IMG/VR virus record: IMGVR_UViG_3300048828_000140
Span: 1-25,038 of that record
From: a virus
DNA: 25,038 bases
Strand: one strand, 5' to 3'
Shown: piece after piece, positions 21,761-25,038 of the stretch
How positions within the stretch are numbered: position 1 is the first letter of the stretch
Layout: each line of letters opens with the position of its first letter
Position numbers and translations under genes: made by a program
Notes under the pieces: model-generated
What the model was told of the DNA's origin: nothing
The model's database searches: none
The model's input: only the letters and a program-made list of their open reading frames with translations

Positions 21761-22162
21761 ATGAAATTTAATGTAAGAGCTGTACAAGAAGTTGATTACA
21801 ATAATACACTAAAGCCCTGGTGGGATTCATGGGGATGGGTAGCACCACCAAAAGATTTCTTACCAGAGACAGGTATAATAATATCAAAAAATGATATAGA
21901 TATCTGCGCAGGCTTTATGTATTTAACAAATTCTAAGGTAGCTCTAACAGAGTTTGTTATATCAAATAAAGAATACAAAGATAAAGACAGATCTGAAGCT
22001 ATAGAGTTGTTAATAGATTGCTTAATAGAACTAGCAAACAATCACGGATGTAAGTACGCTCATGTGATTTTAAAAAACAAGAGTCTTCTTAATAAATATA
22101 AGGAAGCGGGTTACATAGAGTCAGACACTAACGTTATAGAAATGATAAAAGTATGGCAATAG
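21761..22162 (+). CDS. GNAT-like acetyltransferase family protein (133 aa)
   Basis: Small GNAT-fold candidate. It opens MKFNVRAVQEVDYNNTLKPW with a WWDSWGWVAPPKDFLPE stretch. Strands then run IIISKNDIDICAGFMYLTNS and VALTEFVISNKEYKD, followed by a helix RSEAIELLIDCLIELANNHG, a strand YAHVILKNKSLLNKYKEAGY, and the end. The order (strand with CAGF, strand 4 with FVISNKEY, pantetheine-side helix, then LLNKYKEAGY before the last strand) is that of GNAT enzymes, but the acetyl-CoA loop (Q/R-x-x-G-x-G/A) is replaced by KDRSEA. Binding may therefore be weak or absent. Related proteins sit beside ejection-protein genes in podoviruses; T7 gp13 has been compared with this fold. Substrate unknown. It has its own promoter candidate and overlaps the next gene by 10 bases. 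Confidence 0.65.
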   Translation: MKFNVRAVQEVDYNNTLKPWWDSWGWVAPPKDFLPETGIIISKNDIDICAGFMYLTNSKVALTEFVISNKEYKDKDRSEAIELLIDCLIELANNHGCKYAHVILKNKSLLNKYKEAGYIESDTNVIEMIKVWQ

Positions 22163-22791
22163 CGACAGGGACAGCAATAGCACTAGGTGTTAGTGCGGCT
22201 ATGGGAGCAGGGCAAGCAATAGCTGGAGGTATAAAAGCCAAGAAGGCAAAGAGAGCTCTTTCAGATTTAGAAAAAAACAGACAAGAACTTAAAGGCTCTG
22301 AAAACCTAAGAGTGTCTACATTAGGAGCGGAACTACAAGCTAGAGAAGCTTCAAGGAGATTCGCAACATCTGTAGATGCACTTCAATCAGGTGGAGTTAG
22401 AGGTGTAGTCGGAGGTTTAGCAAGAGTGGACGCTGGACAACAAAGGGTTTCTGCTCAAATTGCAGCTGGACTAGACCAACAACAAGCAACTATCGAGCGT
22501 ATGAAGTTCCAGGAACAACAGTCTCTTAGACAAATGCAAGAATCAAGAGAGAGTCAAAAGATGGGGATGTTAATGGCTGAACAACAACAAGGTCAGCAGC
22601 AAGTGGCAGCGGGTATATCTCAAGTGGGATCTGCCGCAATGACTGGTCTTATGTCAATGGATTCAATGCAATCAGAGGCCCCTAGAGTTAATGATGGATT
22701 GTTAGATAGTAATCCGTTTTCAGGGTCATATAGAGACTACAAAAAATCAGGTGGTAATATGTCAAGAAGAGAATTTAGAAACCTTAATTAA
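22153..22791 (+). CDS. Internal virion / ejection protein candidate (212 aa)
   Basis: Residues 1-28 are a small-residue hydrophobic helix (MAIATGTAIALGVSAAMGAG and AIAGGIKAKKAK): a glycine/alanine-zipper segment able to enter a membrane, as in the T7 gp14 class. A long Gln/Arg/Glu-rich helical region follows (LEKNRQELKGSENL, QQQATIERMKFQEQQSLRQM), with a Ser/Gly-rich end. Size, N-terminal membrane helix and coiled coil fit a protein packaged inside the capsid and injected to form the DNA channel across the envelope. It starts 10 bases inside the preceding gene and ends 1 base before the next, itself an ejection-protein candidate. No enzymatic motif. Function is inference from pattern and context. 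Confidence 0.65.
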   Translation: MAIATGTAIALGVSAAMGAGQAIAGGIKAKKAKRALSDLEKNRQELKGSENLRVSTLGAELQAREASRRFATSVDALQSGGVRGVVGGLARVDAGQQRVSAQIAAGLDQQQATIERMKFQEQQSLRQMQESRESQKMGMLMAEQQQGQQQVAAGISQVGSAAMTGLMSMDSMQSEAPRVNDGLLDSNPFSGSYRDYKKSGGNMSRREFRNLN

Positions 22792-22792
22792 T

Positions 22793-24571
22793 ATGGCAGC
22801 AAGGGATTTAATGGCCGGCTATAGAGTAGCAGGCGGAGGACAGGCAAATATTATCGATCTAACAAAAGCCGCTAGTGATGTAGCTAAGCATCAGTTAGAA
22901 CAAGACGAATTAACAAGGACTAGACAAGAAGCCTTTGATAAAAATAGAGCAGACTTCAAGGCGAAGATGCAAGAAACTTATGATCAATACGTATATGAAG
23001 ATCAATACGATGATACAGGTATTCTTGAACTAGATAAAGCAGCTGAAAAACTTAGAGGGTCTGTCAAGGCTCAGTATCTTCAGACGGAATACGAGTATAA
23101 CAATGGAATGATTGACGAAGCTACAGTAAGAGCTAGAAACAATAATCTAAAAGGACAAGTTGGGCAGTTCCAAAGCTTAACAAAGGATATAACCGAATGG
23201 GGAGCAAGAAGAGATGCTCTTGAAGCGGAAGGAAAATCAAATGCTCTCAATGATACAAGAGCTGAGGTGCTAGAAAAATACGCTAAGTCTTTCAAGATAA
23301 AATCCACAGGAGAAGGATTGGTTATGAGTACTGTTGGTACTGATGGAAAAGAAATAGATGTTCCTGCTGGTCAGTTTAAAAGACTAATGGAGACAGATGT
23401 AGCTGTAGATATAGAGACAGACCTTGACGACCTAGTAAAGCTTGGTGGATTAGACGAGAGAATAGAAGGATGGGGAAGAAACGCTAAGAAAATAACAGAA
23501 TATACTAGAGGTAAAGAGGGTCAGTCTTTAATTAAAACAAGAGTTGATCAATGGACACCCGCAGAAAAAATAGACTACGCTTTAAAGAGAGGTTTAATCT
23601 CTGACAACGAGGAAGAAGCTAAAGAAAAAGGAGTACCCTATATGGGGCCTGACGCTGTTTTTGCTACTGAAGTTCAAGACGGTGTTCAGGAAAAGATATA
23701 CGAGAGTATGTCTAAGGAGCTAGAAGATAGGCTAACATTCAAAGCTAAGTCTGAGCTGTATGATGATAAGTTTGCTATGGAGGCAGTTAAAGAAGTCAAC
23801 AGACAAAAAGGTAGAGCCGGAAAATCTATAATTAAAACAGCAGATCTTGCTGTTACTGATGAGATTAGTGGAGATAAGTCAAATGTAACTGAGGTATATC
23901 CAACGAGCGGAAAAGGTATAGAGATGAGCTACGTTGTTCAAGACCCTGGAAGTAATATGAGTAGAGCATTCATGGATTCTATTGAAGGTGTTGCAGGTCA
24001 CGCCATTCCAGCTAATGCAATCAAGTCAACCAAGTTTAAAAAGGAGAGATACAACAAAAGAACAGGTCTAATTGAGGTTACATTAGGTTACGATTACGAA
24101 AATCAACCTGAAAAAATATCTGAAGAAGTTCTATCTTTGACAGATAATAAATATACTGAGTACATAGATAAGGTTGTTGAACAACACAACAATAAAGTGA
24201 AGGCAAACCCAGAAGGTGGTGGTCAGATTATTGATCAGTCAGCTAAAGAGGAGATGTACAGTAACAGACAACAAGGTGTTAACTTTGCAACACAAGCAAT
24301 GCCTAAGTCTGGATCTGGAACATTTAAGTATGTGCCTAGAACTCTATCTGAGTACAATACTATACTTACTGCTACCGGAAGGGATCCAATTAGCTCTGAT
24401 AAATGGAGTGAGTTTATGTTAGTTAAAAGGCAGAACAAAGTAGCTAATCAATCAATGGCTAGGTTTAATCCTACAGGAACAAAAGTTGCTCAAACGACAG
24501 CGGCAACACCGACATCAGCAACACAAACAGTAGACATGCAATCAGGACAAAGCGCAACGGATCAACAGTAG
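22793..24571 (+). CDS. Internal virion / ejection protein candidate (592 aa)
   Basis: The start at 22793 (MAARDLMAGYRVAGGGQANI) lies 1 base after the previous stop. An in-frame ATG at 22751 would overlap the previous gene by 41 bases and adds residues that look unlike a protein start. The protein is long, helical and highly charged. Its early part (LTKAASDVAKHQLEQDELTR, RQEAFDKNRADFKAKMQETY) and middle (YEYNNGMIDEATVRARNNNL) resemble the helical ejection proteins of podoviruses (T7 gp15 class in position and size). The last 60 or so residues are Gln/Thr/Ser-rich and disordered. No transglycosylase motif is seen. The order gp14-like, gp15-like, then a further larger gene supports the role; sequence alone does not prove it. 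Confidence 0.6.
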   Translation: MAARDLMAGYRVAGGGQANIIDLTKAASDVAKHQLEQDELTRTRQEAFDKNRADFKAKMQETYDQYVYEDQYDDTGILELDKAAEKLRGSVKAQYLQTEYEYNNGMIDEATVRARNNNLKGQVGQFQSLTKDITEWGARRDALEAEGKSNALNDTRAEVLEKYAKSFKIKSTGEGLVMSTVGTDGKEIDVPAGQFKRLMETDVAVDIETDLDDLVKLGGLDERIEGWGRNAKKITEYTRGKEGQSLIKTRVDQWTPAEKIDYALKRGLISDNEEEAKEKGVPYMGPDAVFATEVQDGVQEKIYESMSKELEDRLTFKAKSELYDDKFAMEAVKEVNRQKGRAGKSIIKTADLAVTDEISGDKSNVTEVYPTSGKGIEMSYVVQDPGSNMSRAFMDSIEGVAGHAIPANAIKSTKFKKERYNKRTGLIEVTLGYDYENQPEKISEEVLSLTDNKYTEYIDKVVEQHNNKVKANPEGGGQIIDQSAKEEMYSNRQQGVNFATQAMPKSGSGTFKYVPRTLSEYNTILTATGRDPISSDKWSEFMLVKRQNKVANQSMARFNPTGTKVAQTTAATPTSATQTVDMQSGQSATDQQ

Positions 24572-24589
24572 AATAAAAGACATTAAAAG

Positions 24590-25038
24590 ATGCAGCAAAA
24601 CGTAGATCAAAATACAAACAACCAGGATCCATCTAGTCCAAGTAACGAAGCACTAAGCATTTCTTACGAGAACTTTATTGATGCTGGATATACCGGAAGT
24701 CACTCTGATTTTTTTCAGTTAATGTGCACAAATGAAGAAGCATTAAATGCTGCTCTTGAAGAAGCACAGGATCAAGGATATACAGGTGATGTGAATAACT
24801 TCAAGTCATTAATCGGCGTATCACAAGCTCAAAACAATGTCCTGGAACAAGAGGATCAGGAGGCTGAAGAGTTAAAAAAAAAAGCTACTCCTTTAGAATT
24901 GGAAGATGGAGAGTCAGAATCGATAGATATTCAGACGCTTCCTGAACCAACAGGATTTAACTACAACAAGTATAAAGACGAATACGATAAGAAGCAATAC
25001 GAAGCTGCAGTATCAAAGCTTAGAGAGCTAACTCCAGA
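24590..25038 (+). CDS. N-terminal part of a large internal virion protein candidate (truncated by window end)
   Basis: An ATG at 24590 (MQQNVDQNTNNQDPSSPSNE) opens a frame that is still open at the last base, about 149 codons later. After a polar start come two related short motifs: AGYTGSHSDFFQLMCTNEEA and QGYTGDVNNFKSLIG. They share GYTG, F and L at similar spacing and look like a duplicated helical N-terminal module. A Glu/Lys-rich stretch (EQEDQEAEELKKKATPLELE) and a Tyr-rich YNKYKDEYDKKQYEAAVSKL follow. I recall such GY-G-F-L modules at the N-terminus of very large internal proteins (T7 gp16-like place) in marine flavobacterial phages. The remainder lies outside the window, so any lytic transglycosylase domain cannot be checked here. 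Confidence 0.65.
   Translation, partial: MQQNVDQNTNNQDPSSPSNEALSISYENFIDAGYTGSHSDFFQLMCTNEEALNAALEEAQDQGYTGDVNNFKSLIGVSQAQNNVLEQEDQEAEELKKKATPLELEDGESESIDIQTLPEPTGFNYNKYKDEYDKKQYEAAVSKLRELTP

Noticed and set aside
22751-22792. Upstream ATG at 22751 for the 592-residue ejection candidate
   Set aside because: It would overlap the previous gene by 41 bases; the ATG at 22793 directly follows the stop, matching the operon style.
27-24438. Open frames of 62-87 codons on the minus strand throughout
   Set aside because: All lie opposite well-supported + strand genes, have unusual composition and no leaders or coupling; they are expected by-products of AT-rich coding DNA.

Overview
The window is a contiguous late (virion structure) module of a tailed phage. 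Every gene I can support is on the + strand, most are separated by 0-80 bases, and many are translationally coupled by ATGA or TAATG overlaps. The DNA is AT-rich. Three signs point to a Bacteroidota host, probably a marine flavobacterium-like one: TAnnTTTG -7 boxes just before several genes, no Shine-Dalgarno motifs but A/T-rich leaders, and protein families I associate with flavobacterial and uncultured marine phages. The host assignment is inference. No integrase, tRNA, CRISPR array or transposase is visible.

Layout. 1-3420 is the end of a receptor-binding region: a partial gene, a small protein, a 980-residue LamG-rich tail fibre/spike candidate, a very short membrane peptide and a hairpin. 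3421-4559 holds small genes, including a protein with the outline of a GroES/gp31-type co-chaperonin and a candidate small terminase. 4477-11775 is packaging and capsid: large terminase, portal, scaffold-like acidic protein, major capsid protein and a strong C(UUCG)G terminator. 11854-14234 encodes a head-associated protein and two connector/ring candidates. 14234-18406 encodes a 1390-residue tail-nozzle/stabilisation-like protein with a mucin-like, Thr-rich C-terminal extension. 18452-21740 encodes a putative glycosyltransferase, two Thr-tract proteins sharing an N-terminal domain, and a further structural protein. 21761-25038 encodes a GNAT-like protein and three internal/ejection protein candidates, the last running off the window. 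The architecture (large portal, ring proteins, nozzle protein, ejection proteins, no tape measure or sheath) indicates a short-tailed, podovirus-like virion, comparable in layout to crAss-like and other Bacteroidota podoviruses. I cannot assign a family without searches.

Most interesting are: (1) a putative virion O-glycosylation cassette, in which a DxD glycosyltransferase gene sits between genes for poly-Thr/Ser virion proteins; (2) an exact 72-codon Cys-containing domain present three times in two genes, always bounded by poly-Thr tracts; (3) the enlarged GroES-like protein placed beside the capsid genes; (4) a major capsid gene with purely CGN arginine codons inside an AGA/AGG-using module; (5) promoter boxes so close to start codons that the transcripts would be leaderless or nearly so.
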